Below are positions 52,086 through 63,642 of a stretch of 64,000 bases of DNA, one piece after another. This stretch comes from Cichorium intybus (lineage: Eukaryota > Streptophyta > Magnoliopsida > Asterales > Asteraceae). The position numbers and the translations under genes were made by a program. The DNA is taken from positions 83,420,357 to 83,484,356 of the forward strand of contig CM042017.1 of NCBI GenBank assembly GCA_023525715.1, read 5' to 3'. The notes under the pieces were generated by a model. It made no database searches. It was not told where the DNA came from and saw only the letters and a list, made by a program, of their open reading frames with translations. Each line of letters begins with the position of its first letter. Position 1 is the stretch's first letter.

Positions 52086-53394
52086 TTTTTTTTGTGTATT
52101 TAAATAGTTTGGAATTATTTTGGTTTTATTTTTATTTCGTGGTGTGTTTAATATTTTTCTGAGTGTTGATGCAGAATTTGGTTTTGATCAGACGCTGGCA
52201 GTAAGTTCAGCAATTTTCTTCTGTGGAAAAATGTCCTTTAAACAACACGACTCATTACCTAAGGGGAGTCCATTCCAATTAAACTCCTATTTGATTTAAA
52301 TGATATATACAATAAAAAAAATTATTGTATAAAATAAGTGTAGGGTAAGAAAGTCAAACTGCAATGATTAACTGAGCCAAGTCAAAAATTTTATCTTAAA
52401 ACATCTTTTCCAAAATTGAACACTAAGAAGGTAATTATGAAGAAAAATGTTTTCAAAATAAATTCGTAGGTTAAACTTGATCTTATGCTCTTATTTTTTT
52501 AGTTTTTCATTATTTCATATAAAATTTAATTCTGTAAATGACAAGTAGTTAGGATGTAATTTACAAAATATTTTGCATAAATAACGAAATAGACCCGTTG
52601 AAAATTAAGTTTTTGTCAAAACAGGCTGAGTCAGTTTACCTACTCGCGCGAATGTTATGCTATTACTAAATTGAGGAAAATAAGCCTCGATAAAAGAGCT
52701 TAAAATGAGAAAAAAAAAATTCTCAATAAATCTAATGTGATAAAAAGCGAAAGTCAAGTAATGTTACACCATAAGATTCAGTGGCCTTTGACATTCGAGC
52801 AAGTAGACATAAAATGGGGCCTACAGGCATTTCTACTCCTTATTACCTAAAACCAACTGGTTTGGAATAATATTGTCGAAAGCTCGCTACACGAGTGTCA
52901 TCCAAAGTCATGGAATTTCCTTAGTGGCCTTTGGAATTTGAATTAGTAAACTCTGTACAGTTGTGAGTTGAAAGTTTGTAATCAAGAGTTCCATAGAAAG
53001 TCACGAGTTTCAAAGGTGCGAAAATAATGGAGATGATAACTTAACTTGATAAATTTAGTCCAGCATAATTTTTAATGGGAAACTTGACAAAAGATATTGA
53101 GGTAAAAGAAAATTTTAAGGGTGTATTCAATGTTATGTAAAAATGAGTATCTTTCAATCTAAAGACTTGTCATTAATAGAAAGAGATTTTATGTAAAATT
53201 TTGGAAAGTTAGAAATACATACATAAGACTAGGTATAATCTACTATGTTTATTCTTAAAACTTTATTCTTAACATCAGTAACTAATGCTAGATCTGTGAT
53301 AGCAATTGGAAAGTTGTTTGGAAATCAAATTTCTTAGCTGGGTTTTAAATTGTAGTTTGCTTGAGGACAAGCAAAGTTCAAGTGTAGGGTATTT
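52086..53394 (+). other. Athila 3' untranslated region and polypurine-like tract
   Basis: 1.3 kb without a supportable ORF. GAGGACAAGCAAAGTTCAAG then TGTAGGGTATTT lies just before the 3' LTR (53,363-53,394), the conserved region next to Athila/Tat 3' LTRs where plus-strand priming occurs. Confidence 0.7.
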
Positions 53395-55081
53395 TGATAT
53401 TGCCTCATTTATACATATATTTCGGGCAATATCGAGTGCTTAAACACGTGTTATTGGTTTAACATCAAGATAAAAGGTACTTATTCATTTTAATTACCAA
53501 AACACAGGAAAAATTGTTGTATGAATAAGAAGGAGCTGAATTCAAGCTTTAAAATGAGAAAAAAGGAGTAAAAGACCCTTCGGGGAGGAAAGAGCTTAAT
53601 AGAGCGAATATTGGGCGAAAAAAACAAAGAAAGAAGTCCATCTGGACCTAGATCGCGACCCGATCTCAACCAAGATCGGGGCCCGATCTACTGACGAATA
53701 AATGACTATTTGCTGACAAGAAGATCGCGAAAATAAAAGAAAATCGCGCCCTACGAATATCGCGACCCGATCACCATGTGGATCGCGACCCGACCCACCA
53801 ACTACAGCCCACTGAGTCGGGAAAGTGGCCAGCTGAGAAACGCACTTAGCTTTACATCGCGACCCGATCCCCTATAGGATCGTGACGCGATCATGTCTGG
53901 ACAGGACTATAAATAAAGGCCTTCTCTTGTTGTTTGAGACACACCTACACTCCTATAACTCCAGACCTGGAGAAATTCACTCTCTATACTCCTCATCTCA
54001 ACCTCTCATATCAAGGAAAGAAGCTTTGCTAGCGGATAGCCTCGAAGGATCAAGAAGCATCGTAGCTTGGATATTCGGTTTGCTTACTTATGTTTAGCTT
54101 TCTTAATTATTCCATGTGTTGCATGTTCATGATTATGGAGTAATTTACTTGTGCTTTTACTTAGAATAGATGAAACTTATAATTTTGTTTTGATTGATAT
54201 AAATTGGATATTGCATGTTTTATAATTTACTTTGCATGTTTATTTAACCAACTTATGTATATTGAGAATCTATCTTTGAAACTTATTACTGAGTTATTTT
54301 AGTTTAGATGACCATTCTTACTAAATTAACTTGTATCATAATATATATGAACTATATATATATTTATGACTAGTGATTGACCAAATCCTAGGTTAAGTTA
54401 CAAAGAAGGAATCTTATATGCATATGTCCCATCTGTATAAGTTGACCAAACTATACAACTAATTTTGATTTTCATGACCATTGATATCAAAAACAATAAA
54501 TAAATCATGTAGAGTACGAATAAATCGAATGATTATTTGGAATAGTTAATTACAGGACCAATAGAATTAATACCCTTTTAATCATAAAATTGGATTGTTG
54601 GACCAAGACATCCGATTAATTTAGAACTCGGTATTTAACTTGTTAATATCCATTGCACATTATTATCAATCAGAATATTATTATAAGAAGTAATCACCTC
54701 TGAGTAAAAGCATGTTTGTTCAAACTTTCTATTCAGTTTAACTTCAACCTTGTTGTTATTTGTTATCACCACCTTTTCACAATATCAATTACACAATTTC
54801 CCCCCTCTTATCTCTTTTATATTATTATAAATTATTAATTGATAAGTGATTTTCTTAAATTTAATCCATTTCCCTTGGGTTCGACCCGGATTTACCATTA
54901 CTATATTATAACCGATTAGGTATACTTGCCTAGTTGCGTTGTTTTCATTCATGGTATTTCCCTGTTTATAAATTTAAAACTTATGCGAAGCAATTACAAA
55001 GATTATATTTGAATCCTCAGTATTCCAAAAACTTGTGGTATTATTTTGGGGATATAAATATGTGTGTTTGAAAACACATCA
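53395..55081 (+). repeat. Athila 3' LTR
   Basis: 1,687 bp, about 98% identical by eye to the 5' LTR over its full length, including the palindromic repeats and TATA box (53,908-53,916). Confidence 0.95.
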
Positions 55082-55086
55082 TAAGG

Positions 55087-55255
55087 CTCTGTTACCTTTT
55101 TTCGGAAAAAGGAAGGAAATTATCTCATGATCGTTCAAATTTATGTTGATGATATCATTTTCGGATCTACTCATCCAAGCTTAACGCCGAGTTCCAAAAA
55201 CTGATGGAAACAAAGTTTGAAATGAGTTCTATGGGAAAAATCAACTTCTTCCTTG
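55087..55255 (+). pseudogene. Copia reverse transcriptase, catalytic part
   Basis: It resumes the frame cut at 40,114: TFFRKKEGNYLMIVQIYVDD then IIFGSTHPSL, with the catalytic YVDD at 55,142-55,153. A one-base loss near 55,185 shifts the frame before FEMSSMGKINFFLGL. It is cut again at 55,260 by a solo LTR. Confidence 0.93.
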
Positions 55256-55260
55256 GTCTC
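55256..55260. repeat. Target-site duplication GTCTC of the third solo LTR
   Basis: Exact copy at 56,710-56,714. Confidence 0.92.
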
Positions 55261-55420
55261 TGTAAGACCCGTTCCGCAGAGGCGCGGCCCGGACTAATCC
55301 GCGGCGCAGCTTTAGGAAGAATCTGGAATCGCGAAGGACTTGTACGCGCGGTGTGGTTCGGAAGAACCCACGGTGCGGTGCGCCGCTAATGTGAAAAACC
55401 CTAATTCGGATTTAAACGCG

Positions 55421-55430
55421 TATATAAAGG
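55421..55430 (+). promoter_or_regulatory. TATA box of the third solo LTR
   Basis: TATATAAAGG, 160 bp into the LTR. Confidence 0.7.
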
Positions 55431-56235
55431 GTCCCAGCCCTAGGGTTCGTGTTTTTGGGAAATTTCTAGAGTGGAGTCGACTGGTTTCAGCAGAGGCTCT
55501 TTGGTTCCAAGGCTTTGAAGGTTTGAAGGAAGAGATACAACGTGGGGAAAGGCTTGTAGTCGATCGAGTGCATTCCTCTGTTCTCCAGAAGCAAGGTAAG
55601 AGGATCTACCTTTTGATATTTCATTTTATCTCGTATTAAGGTGTTATCCCTTGGCTAGTAGTCTTAGATGACTTGTAACACTTAGGGTTTTGATCAAGGA
55701 CATGTATGGACTTGCATGTCCATAAGGAAGTGATCTTAGGGTAATTTCTGACCCCAGGAAGGGTATGGAGTGAAACCCGAGCCGATGACTGAACTGATTT
55801 AGGGCTTAGAAGACTTTGGATTAATACGAGTCCGCGGCGCGGACAGGCTATGTCAGCGACGCGGGTTCGGCTAAGCCCCGTAACTATACGGAGATAGCCG
55901 CGACGCGTAGGGTGAGGAGCCACGCCGTGGCGAGCGGCTGTTTGACCCAAAAGCTTAGTTTCGACCAGTGTTGGTTACCAAACGTGGGGACTGACCTTTA
56001 GGCTAGTCTATAGAAGTTTAGTCAGTGCTTGACATGTTGTGTATGTGAGATATAGGTGTGTGGACGAGCTAAGTGGGGATATTAAAGTATATTTGTGCGG
56101 TTTCGAATCAGGTGAGTATCCTCACCTTACTATATGATGTTGCATGTTAGGCATCTTGTGTGTTATTTACAGTTGTATGATTTGCTCTATATCTGTGGTT
56201 ATTTGTTGTTGGGCCCAGTAATGATGCGTGTCCCC

Positions 56236-56402
56236 TCATAGTTGTTGTATGACGAGTTGGACTATTGCCTTGTCCCATAGTTGTTGTATGATGGGCTGGG
56301 CCATAACCGGGAACCCATAGCTGTTGTATGATGGGTAGAACCGCCCCGTGTCCATAGCTGTTGTATAATGGACGCCCGTAGCTGTTGTATGGCGGGTAGG
56401 GT
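56236..56402 (+). repeat. Minisatellite of ATAGYTGTTGTATGRTGGG units
   Basis: Five diverged copies spaced 30-45 bp, each with TAGYTGTTGTAT followed by a G-rich or CG-rich spacer. Confidence 0.8.
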
Positions 56403-56709
56403 CGGGTCGTTCTCGAGGACGGGTTGTTTAATGTGTGGGCATGTATGGTAATTTGTGGACTCACTAAGCTTTAAGCTTACCCATTGATTTTATAACATTT
56501 CAGGTATTTCAAATGACAAAGGGAAGGGCAAGGCTTGACGGTAGCGCATCGCATACAAGAGATTTATTTTAATGAACTATGTTATGATTTTCAAATGTTT
56601 TCGCTGTTGGTTTAATAAATATGTCGAGCAGTTTTACTTTTAGGAATAAATATTTTGGAAACTTTGGTAATAAATGAAATTTTATAATTTTTGAATTTGG
56701 GGCGTTACA

Positions 56710-57556
56710 GTCTCAACATCAGGCAAAGTTCAGAAGGGATCTTTATCAATCAAGAAGCTTACACCAAGTCACTCTTGGAAAAATTCGGAATGATGGGAGA
56801 TTCAGAAGTCAAAGTTCCGATGGTGTTCGGAACTAAGCTCATTCCTTCTCTGGAGAAACCTGCAGCAGATATTACACTCTATCGTCAAATGAGAGGTTCA
56901 CTTCTTTACCTTACTTCTAGTCGACCTGACATTATGTTTGCTGTATGTTATTGTGCTAGATATCAGGCTAATCCCAGAGAGCCACATCTCACTGCTGTCA
57001 AAAACATATTCCGATATCTGAAGAGGACAACTTCACTTGGACTATGGTATCCTTCAGGATCTGGATTTTTCGTACAAGCATTTTCAGATACAGATCTTGG
57101 TGGATGTGGACTAGATCGGAAAAGCACCTCAGGAGGATGTCAACTTTTAGATGGCAAGCTTGTGAGCTGGCAGTCTAGAAAACAGACATGTGTTTCACTC
57201 TCCATAGCTGAAGCAGAATACATTGCTGTTGCATCATGTACCTCTCAGATTATTTGGATTCAAAACCAACTGAGGGATTATGGGATCAGCATGAAACGTA
57301 TTCCTCTTTACTGTGATTCCGAAAGTGCGATTCGGATCTGCCACAATCCAGTGCAACATTCGAAGACCAAGCACATTGCACTCAGATACCATTTCATAAA
57401 GGATCATGTTGAAGATGATAACATTGAAATCCATTTTGTTCGTTCTGCAGATTAATTAGCAGACATTTTTACCAAGGCCTTACCTGAACTCACTTTCAAT
57501 CGAATATTACAAGGGCTTGGAATGATGGAAGCTGAATTTGTTCCGAAATCTACCTA
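56710..57556 (+). pseudogene. Copia reverse transcriptase end and RNase H
   Basis: RT thumb: NQEAYTKSLLEKFGMMGDSE, PDIMFAVCYCARYQANP, LTAVKNIFRYLKRTTSLGLW. RNase H: first Asp in QAFSDTDLGGCGLDRKSTSG (SDADWAG in typical copia), Glu in SLSIAEAEYIAVASC, Asp in LYCDSESAI, and the HSKTKHIALRYHFIKDHV block. A TAA replaces a codon in SAD*LADIFTKAL (57,453-57,455). Pol ends about 57,556. Confidence 0.95.
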
Positions 57557-57936
57557 ATGTTCCGATTGATTCCGAAGTTCGGAATGCCTCGGAATCGCAA
57601 CTGAGAACCAATGGATTCGGAATGGATATATCCTTTTGTACACTTAGTTTTCTTTACTTTTTCTTTTATAATTTTTACTCATTATTTTATTTTCACTTAA
57701 TAAAACAACAAAAATATGCTTTAATTTTTCAAAATTTTTTATTATTTACAAAAAGATTTTTCATTGTTTTGTTCGATATTGTTTATTTGTTTTTTTTTGT
57801 TTTCGTTTTGTTTTGTTTTTGTTTTAGTTGTGTTCAGTTTATAGAAAAAGAACCAAAAAGGCAAAAGATAGCAACATTTTATTATAACTGAAGGAAGGAA
57901 GTACATTATATCAAAAGAAGAAAATGCATCATCTTC
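57557..57936 (+). other. Post-pol spacer with minus-strand poly(A) signal
   Basis: T-rich DNA. On the minus strand AATAAA (plus 57,878-57,883) follows the stop of the antisense ORF by about 54 bases. The 117-codon plus ORF at 57,538-57,891 is a phenylalanine-rich by-product. Confidence 0.55.
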
Positions 57937-58242
57937 CTACAACTTATAGTAGTGCCACATGAGAGGATCACCGCCGGCCACCACCCCCTCCTGTGCCAGA
58001 CCTCGACGAGGTCGAACTGTTTGTACTCCACCAAGATTTTTGGTGGGACAGGCTGCAGGTAGGGATAGCTTGTGAACTTTCAGAGGACCACCATTCTCGC
58101 CATTATTGAGTGTGGTCATCTTCACCTCGTAACGGTGATTCCACGCTCCAGTGATCACACCGCCGTAAATGCCACCAGCGTACTCTCCCTCTTGCATTTT
58201 GACTTTGACTTTGTCGTAACGATTATAGGGATGAAGAGCCAT
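57937..58242 (-). CDS. Antisense ORF in the copia, Agenet/Tudor-like protein
   Basis: An intact 101-residue frame runs against the retrotransposon. The segment YDKVKVKMQEGEYAGGIYGG, VITG, RYEVKMTTLNNGENGGPLKV, HKLSLPAACP follows the Agenet (plant Tudor-like, PF05641) pattern: a V-x-V strand, a short turn ending in a 'gxw/y' strand, a y.V.y.tL strand, an acidic/Gly loop, and a terminal R/L-x-P. Agenet domains bind modified histones or chromatin proteins. The last 30 residues are Gly/Arg-rich and unmatched. It has its own TATA box, CCAAT boxes and AATAAA. Neighbouring frames of the element are full of stops; this one is not. The family call is from pattern only and could be wrong. Confidence 0.55.
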   Translation of the reverse strand: MALHPYNRYDKVKVKMQEGEYAGGIYGGVITGAWNHRYEVKMTTLNNGENGGPLKVHKLSLPAACPTKNLGGVQTVRPRRGLAQEGVVAGGDPLMWHYYKL

Positions 58243-58303
58243 AAGTCTGTTCTTCTGATGGTATTTCTTTTCTGGTATGTATTTTTGCTTCTAACGAATG
58301 ATC

Positions 58304-58311
58304 CTTTTATA
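58304..58311 (-). promoter_or_regulatory. TATA box for the antisense ORF
   Basis: On the minus strand CTACCTATAAAAGGAT places TATAAAAG about 62 bp before the ATG at 58,242. Two CCAAT boxes (CCAATCAGG, CCAATCAACC) lie about 100-130 bp farther upstream on the same strand (plus 58,417-58,437). Confidence 0.6.
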
Positions 58312-59665
58312 GGTAGAAAAGAAACCGGTTTGTCTTCCCAATTATAGATATTAATTTACTTTTTGGAGTAATGATGAATTCTGCGGCCATTATTGCACTT
58401 CATTAAGGCGGAGACGGTTGATTGGAAACCTGATTGGACGTTTCCCTCTTATTCGCCTGAGCATTTAATGGTATCATCATAATGACTGATTTCTACGTCA
58501 GCAGCTTACGGCCCAATTCTCATGACGTGTCTTTTTAAAAAAAAAAACTCAAAAATATTTTCTTTTTGACTCGGAATGAAACTTTCGAATTGATGGAACT
58601 CTTCTCACAAAATCCTCTAAGTAACAAATATGAAATTCGATGATTATTGAAATAAAAACCGATTTCGATATATGATTTCAGAAACTCTATTCAAAGATTG
58701 CAAATCATTCTCGCCATGATGTGCTGGGAGACTCACCAACCTTTCTTGACCCATCTATCAATTCTCCATTCAACTCATTTCCATATAACTGTAACCCTTA
58801 TGAAGGTTTTCAGTATTACCACTGAAAACTGATGGTTACACAAGTTCTGTGTTAATGATTTCGGAATTGTTTTCACCACATTTCCGAATGAAACCCAAAA
58901 ATCCGATCACCCTTATGGAATTAACGGATTCAGTTGCGAAATCTCAAAATTTTTCTTTTTCTGCGTGATCTTGATAAAATTTACCTTACCCAGGTTGTTT
59001 CTACCCACAAGATCCAGTTTTTATTTTTTTCTTGAGATTTCCACACTTTCCAATGTCAGATAAAACATATCCCTTCATACTTGTTATTAATGACTACACT
59101 GGTCAAACTAGTACTTTCTTCCGATTTCGAACATTTCTCATGTTTCGGAATCCAAAGGAAGCTAAATCAACCCAAAGAGAACCACAATCTTAAAAGATGC
59201 CTTTCAATGATTCTTGACAATCATGTGATCGTAATTTAATGGGAAACCACACAAGCACTTCTGAATCTCTCTTGATTCCGAAGGAAGAGATCGTTGCCCG
59301 GGATCCATCTGCTTTCATGTCATTCCGACATCACAGATTTCCCCGAAACTTATATTGATTTACTTCTTTTTATTTGGCACACTCTTGCGCAAAAATCACT
59401 ATTGATTTTTCTAACTCTGGTTTCATTGTGATAAGGTTCTTTTTGATGACTTGGACGATAAGACTTATCAGGCGCGAACTTTTGAATTTTGGATGACATC
59501 ATCAACGCGTGTCAGTTACAACGTCACCATAATTCTCGCCCGTTCCTCGTTTTTCACGCGCCTGACAGGGGGACTCTTGGGGGCTACTCATCATCATAAA
59601 GCGATATTTGGGGAAACTGAATCGATTTCCTCGGGATTTTCTCTCTCTGTTTGAATTCCCAAAGA
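58312..59665. promoter_or_regulatory. Putative divergent promoter region of the copia 3' cargo
   Basis: 1.35 kb between the two outward-facing TATA boxes. No supportable ORF on either strand. It contains CCAAT boxes near the antisense side and a TACGTCA element (58,494-58,500), a bZIP-type ACGT core. Confidence 0.4.
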
Positions 59666-59674
59666 TATATAAAG
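59666..59674 (+). promoter_or_regulatory. TATA box for the sense 3' ORF
   Basis: TATATAAAG lies 96 bp before the ATG at 59,770 and is followed by a pyrimidine-rich leader (CTTCTCTCTCTTCTCC), the usual form of a plant core promoter and 5' leader. Confidence 0.6.
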
Positions 59675-59769
59675 AATTCTCGAAGACTTCTCTCTCTTCT
59701 CCGCACACTTTTCCTCTCAAGAACTATCATCTTCTCTCCAGAGCAAATATCTTTCTCAAGCTTTCTTCA

Positions 59770-62700
59770 ATGGCCGGTTCTTCTTCTGCCAACGACAACA
59801 CCTCGTCCACCTTGATGCTGAAGATCAAAGAAAACCAGAACATGGTTATTGATCTGAACTCCTCACACTACAGCGAAGCTATTCGCCCAATGATCGAGTG
59901 TTTAAAATACTCGAGGATCTCAAAAGCTTTAACTGAATCTGCATCAGTCCCCATTGCTCTTCTCTCCGCCGCCTACTCCACCGCTTTTTACAACAAGACA
60001 ACGGAGATGGTTACTTTTGAAGTTGGGTCGATGAAGACCAAAATCTCAAAATCTCGATTTGGTAAACTTTTGGGGTTTACAGATACTGACGACGTGATTG
60101 ATCCTGAATCTCTTCAGCCAGTTACCTTACTCAAACTCATCTACTAGATGGGATACAAAGGCGACATCACTCAGTTGTCAAAGTTCACAAGAAAGGCCTA
60201 CCTCCTCACTGGAATGCTCTTTTTACAATCTTATTCAAGAGCTTTTCGGAACGAACCACAGGCACCGATAGTGCAAGTAAGCTATTCTACACCTTCTTCT
60301 ATGGTCTGTAGAATGATGTCAATCTCGATTTTGGCTCTATCTTGTGGAGTCAATTTGTAGACAGTGTCAACTATAAACTTCGACACACATAGATTTCTTA
60401 TGCTTGTTTCTGGTCCCTTGTTGTTCACAGGATAATCGTGAAACATGACATCCATGTCATGACTGACTCGGTTATGGCTGTAATTCCGACTCTACCAATA
60501 GCCACCTTCGTTACCACCAAGGCGGAGGATTTCGAATTCATAGGTACCATTCCTATGACCTTGACCAGTCGAGTTCCAAACGACATCAAGTGTGTCGTTG
60601 ATTACTGCAAGAAGACTCCCTTTGCTGTTCGTCCTCTTGATTAAAAGCATCAGGATGCTTTTGATAAGCTAGAAAATCCGAAGAAGGTAATCAAACTCAA
60701 GGGAAGGGGTGCTACTTCCGATACCGAAAAGCCAGCCAAACGTTCAAGAAGGCTTCAGAAACTTGTCATGCCACATCATTTGGAAGAAGAACATTCCGAT
60801 GATCAACACATTACGAATCCCTTAGAGGATGACATGGATGACAATGATGAAGGAGAAACCATCGCAAACACCAATCAACGACCTCCATCTCCACCTCCTA
60901 ATCCTACTACGAAAACAACCCCACATTCTAGTCCGAAATCACCACCTCCCAAATCACCACCTCATAACTTTCCACCACACAACTCTCCACCACATAACTC
61001 TCCACCTCGCAAATCTCCATCACCATAAACAACTACCAACCTCTCACCTAAACACCAAGACCCTCATTCCGAAGAAGAAGAAGAAGACGTCCTGATTTAC
61101 GATGATCAGGATGATATGGCTGATTACATTGAATCTTCTTTCAATGTACACTTTAATACTTCTGATGAGAATGCTCCGATGACGAAGGGGAAATTTAAAG
61201 AGCTTTCAGTCAGGTTGGATCAGTTACTTCAAGCCAACAAGGGTCCTTCCACTTCCGACTGGCAATCCCAGTTAGAGGTCCATAACACGCATGTCGAGAT
61301 GTTAGTTACCGAAAACATCAAGATCATGAAAGAATTCAACCTGTTGATGGAACAATCTTAGAAACACATGGAGGACTCTGTCACAAAAATTGGCAGACTG
61401 GAAACTGACGTTCTCAAATTCACACCGGATTTCCAAGATGCTCATCAGTCCAACAATACCAAAATGCATAAGGTTATCCAAGGTCTTGCAGATACCCTTC
61501 GAGCTGAAAAGGAGGCTCTTGCCACTCTTCGTTCCGAATTGAAGACAGAAAATTCCGAACTGGCTTATTCTCTTGAAGCCAAGGTAGAGCAGTTACGAAA
61601 GGATCTTGCTATGGAGAATGAAGTCATGGATCTTTTGGCTTCCAAAACTACAAAGATTCAAGTGCTAAAGGCAGATCTCAAACACACAACGGCAGTTTTG
61701 TCCTTTGCTGTTTCGCAAACTCAGGCTATCCGGAGTTGTGTTTATAATATTGATGCCTATATTCGTCGAGCACTTTTGAAGAAGATGATCCGATCCTCAC
61801 TCCTTATGTTCGTGGTCATATTACAAACAAACTTCATCCTGTTCTCCTTTTACTCAGCAAAATAAAGGGTGTTTCGGAAGACATAGCCATTCTGAAACAA
61901 GGCGGAGACGAGAACACGGAGGAGGAATCAGATCCGAACAAAGAGAAAGAGTCTGACAAACTCAAAGAAAAGAACAAGGAGAAGGAGTCTAACCAGGGAA
62001 AGGAGACTCTAGGTGAAAACTTGGAAACTTCGAACGTTTCCAAAGACGATCAGGGAGACGGTTCGAAAGGTCCCACAGATGATTCGAAGGGTCCCACAGA
62101 AAACCCCATCAAAAGAGCAAGATTTTCCACTATCACCAATGTGAAGGAACCAGGGGCTGAAAAGTCCGCTGATGATATTTAGAAACCAAAATCTGATTGG
62201 TTTAAAAAGATGAAATATTAGACTCATCTGCCAGTCCTTCGAAACGAAAGACAATGAAGATCGGTGAAGATGATAAGGAAGATGAGACTGAGCTTTCGAA
62301 AGCAGCTAAATTGGCCAAAGCTGAAAGAGAAAAAGACATTGATGAAATTCTAAGAATCAATCGAGAGCTCGAAGCTAAAAAAGCAGCCGAAAGAGATGCT
62401 GCACTTCCGATGGAATCACGGATGTTGCACTTTCCAGGTTGGGATTACGAAACGATGAAGAAGGAAGCCATTACTCAGAAAATTCAGAACTGGTTGCAGC
62501 TAAATTGCTCATACGACATCGGAAATCAAGTGGATTCTCAAGTTGATTTTCCTATGACTGCAAGGGTATTTCTTATTCGATGCTTTGATGAACTCATAAA
62601 GAATACTCAACCCAGTGCGGTCGTCACTGACATGCTCTTCAACTTTTACCTGGCAAACTTGAAACCTCAACATCTTACTTGGAGTTTGAAGAAAATTGTG

Positions 62701-63303
62701 AAACTCACTCCGAGAATGCCTCGTGTTACTTCCCCATTCAAGAATGCTATTTTCCTAGCTCGTAGGGGAACTAATCAGGAGAAGGAAGAATTTACACTGG
62801 CTGATCTTCCTTTCATGAATCCATTTGATCGGGTTTCATTGTTCAACATTTTGTCAAGGGCAGAAGACCATGAGATTCTTGCTGACCATGTCAAGAAACT
62901 ACTCATGGGTTACATTCTTGAGGTTGCGAAACTGGATATAGAAGTTGCTGCAGTTCTGGATTCTACTCCCAAATGCTCAGTTGAAAAACCTACTTCTGAT
63001 CTCAAGAAACACCGTCTCGGAAGAATTGGCAAGAAAGAGTGGAATGTGGCATATCCCTCCAAGGAAGGCAAGGACTCTATCAAGAGAATGTTCTTTCTAC
63101 GAGACAAACATCTGTATCGGACTACTGCACTGAAGAAGATACTTGATCTCATCAACAAGACTCCAGGCAACACTGTAAATGAGAAGAGGTACTACAATGA
63201 CATGTTGACCTGGTACATGACGTTCCGAAAGAGAATCTTGCTTCTGATTCCAAGGGTGTTTGAGAAAGTTCTAAATGTTCCGAAACCAGAAGTTGATGAA
63301 TGA
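59770..63303 (+). pseudogene. Long sense ORF in the copia 3' region, unknown protein
   Basis: MAGSSSANDNTSSTLMLK starts a reading frame traceable for about 1,180 codons to a TGA 21 bases before the purine tract. Order: a folded N-terminal region (VPIALLSAAYSTAFYN, ISKSRFGKLLGFTD, MGYKGDITQLSKFTRKAY), an acidic stretch, a proline-rich hinge (SPPPKSPPHNFPPHN), a coiled coil (61,370-61,700), a Lys/Glu-rich linker, and a C-terminal globular region (62,254-63,303: MLHFPGWDYETMKKEAITQK, RYYNDMLTWYMTFRKRILLL). Stops at 60,145, 60,642, 61,026, 61,359, about 62,180 and 62,219, and frameshifts near 60,190 and 61,780, make it a pseudogene. No membrane segments, so not a typical envelope. Family not recognised. 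Confidence 0.75.
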
Positions 63304-63324
63304 AGCTTCTTTGCAATTTGACTC

Positions 63325-63335
63325 AAAGGGGGAGA
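63325..63335 (+). other. Copia polypurine tract
   Basis: AAAGGGGGAGA immediately before the 3' LTR; primer for plus-strand DNA. Confidence 0.88.
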
Positions 63336-63336
63336 T

Positions 63337-63637
63337 TATAGAATCATTAATTAGATTGAGTCAATTGCGCATGCATTAATCAAGCCTTTTAGTTAGCGTA
63401 CATTTATGGGTGGGCCTGTCCATTCCATAATTAGTTTTAGTATATAAGGCATGCACATACCTTAATTAGGGTTAACTTTTGTAAATCATATTCATGGCAC
63501 TTATACAGAATAGTTCTCTCTGAATTGTTCTTGAGTTGCATATTAATCATTCGACATCAGTTCTACATATTGTGTGTTCTTGTTTATTGTTCTTATTCTG
63601 CATTATTGAATCTTGATCCTACTTCTGTGTTTCAACA
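63337..63637 (+). repeat. Copia 3' LTR
   Basis: 301 bp. It starts TATAGAATCATT (the 5' LTR has TGTAGAATAATT, so the G of the terminal TG has mutated) and ends GTGTTTCAACA, followed by CATTA. It has one extra G in the TTATGGGTGGG run. Confidence 0.95.
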
Positions 63638-63642
63638 CATTA

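Larger units (their letters stand above)
55261..56709 (+). mobile_element. Solo LTR, 1,449 bp, in the copia reverse transcriptase
   Basis: It starts TGTAAGACCCGTTCCGCAGA and ends GAATTTGGGGCGTTACA, with exact GTCTC flanks; removing it joins GGTCTC to AACATC and restores FLGLNIRQSSEG. A TATA box CGTATATAAAGG lies at 55,419-55,430, preceded by CpG-rich GCGCGG/CCGCGG words. A minisatellite lies at 56,236-56,402. There is no internal domain, so it is a recombination product of a gypsy-type element. Confidence 0.93.

Noticed and set aside
57538..57891. 117-codon plus ORF after copia RNase H
   Set aside because: Low-complexity phenylalanine/tyrosine sequence from T-rich DNA; not a membrane protein gene with any conserved feature.
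59770..63303. True retroviral envelope in the copia
   Set aside because: Position fits, but no signal peptide, transmembrane segment or cleavage site is visible; coiled coil and proline-rich hinge do not prove it.
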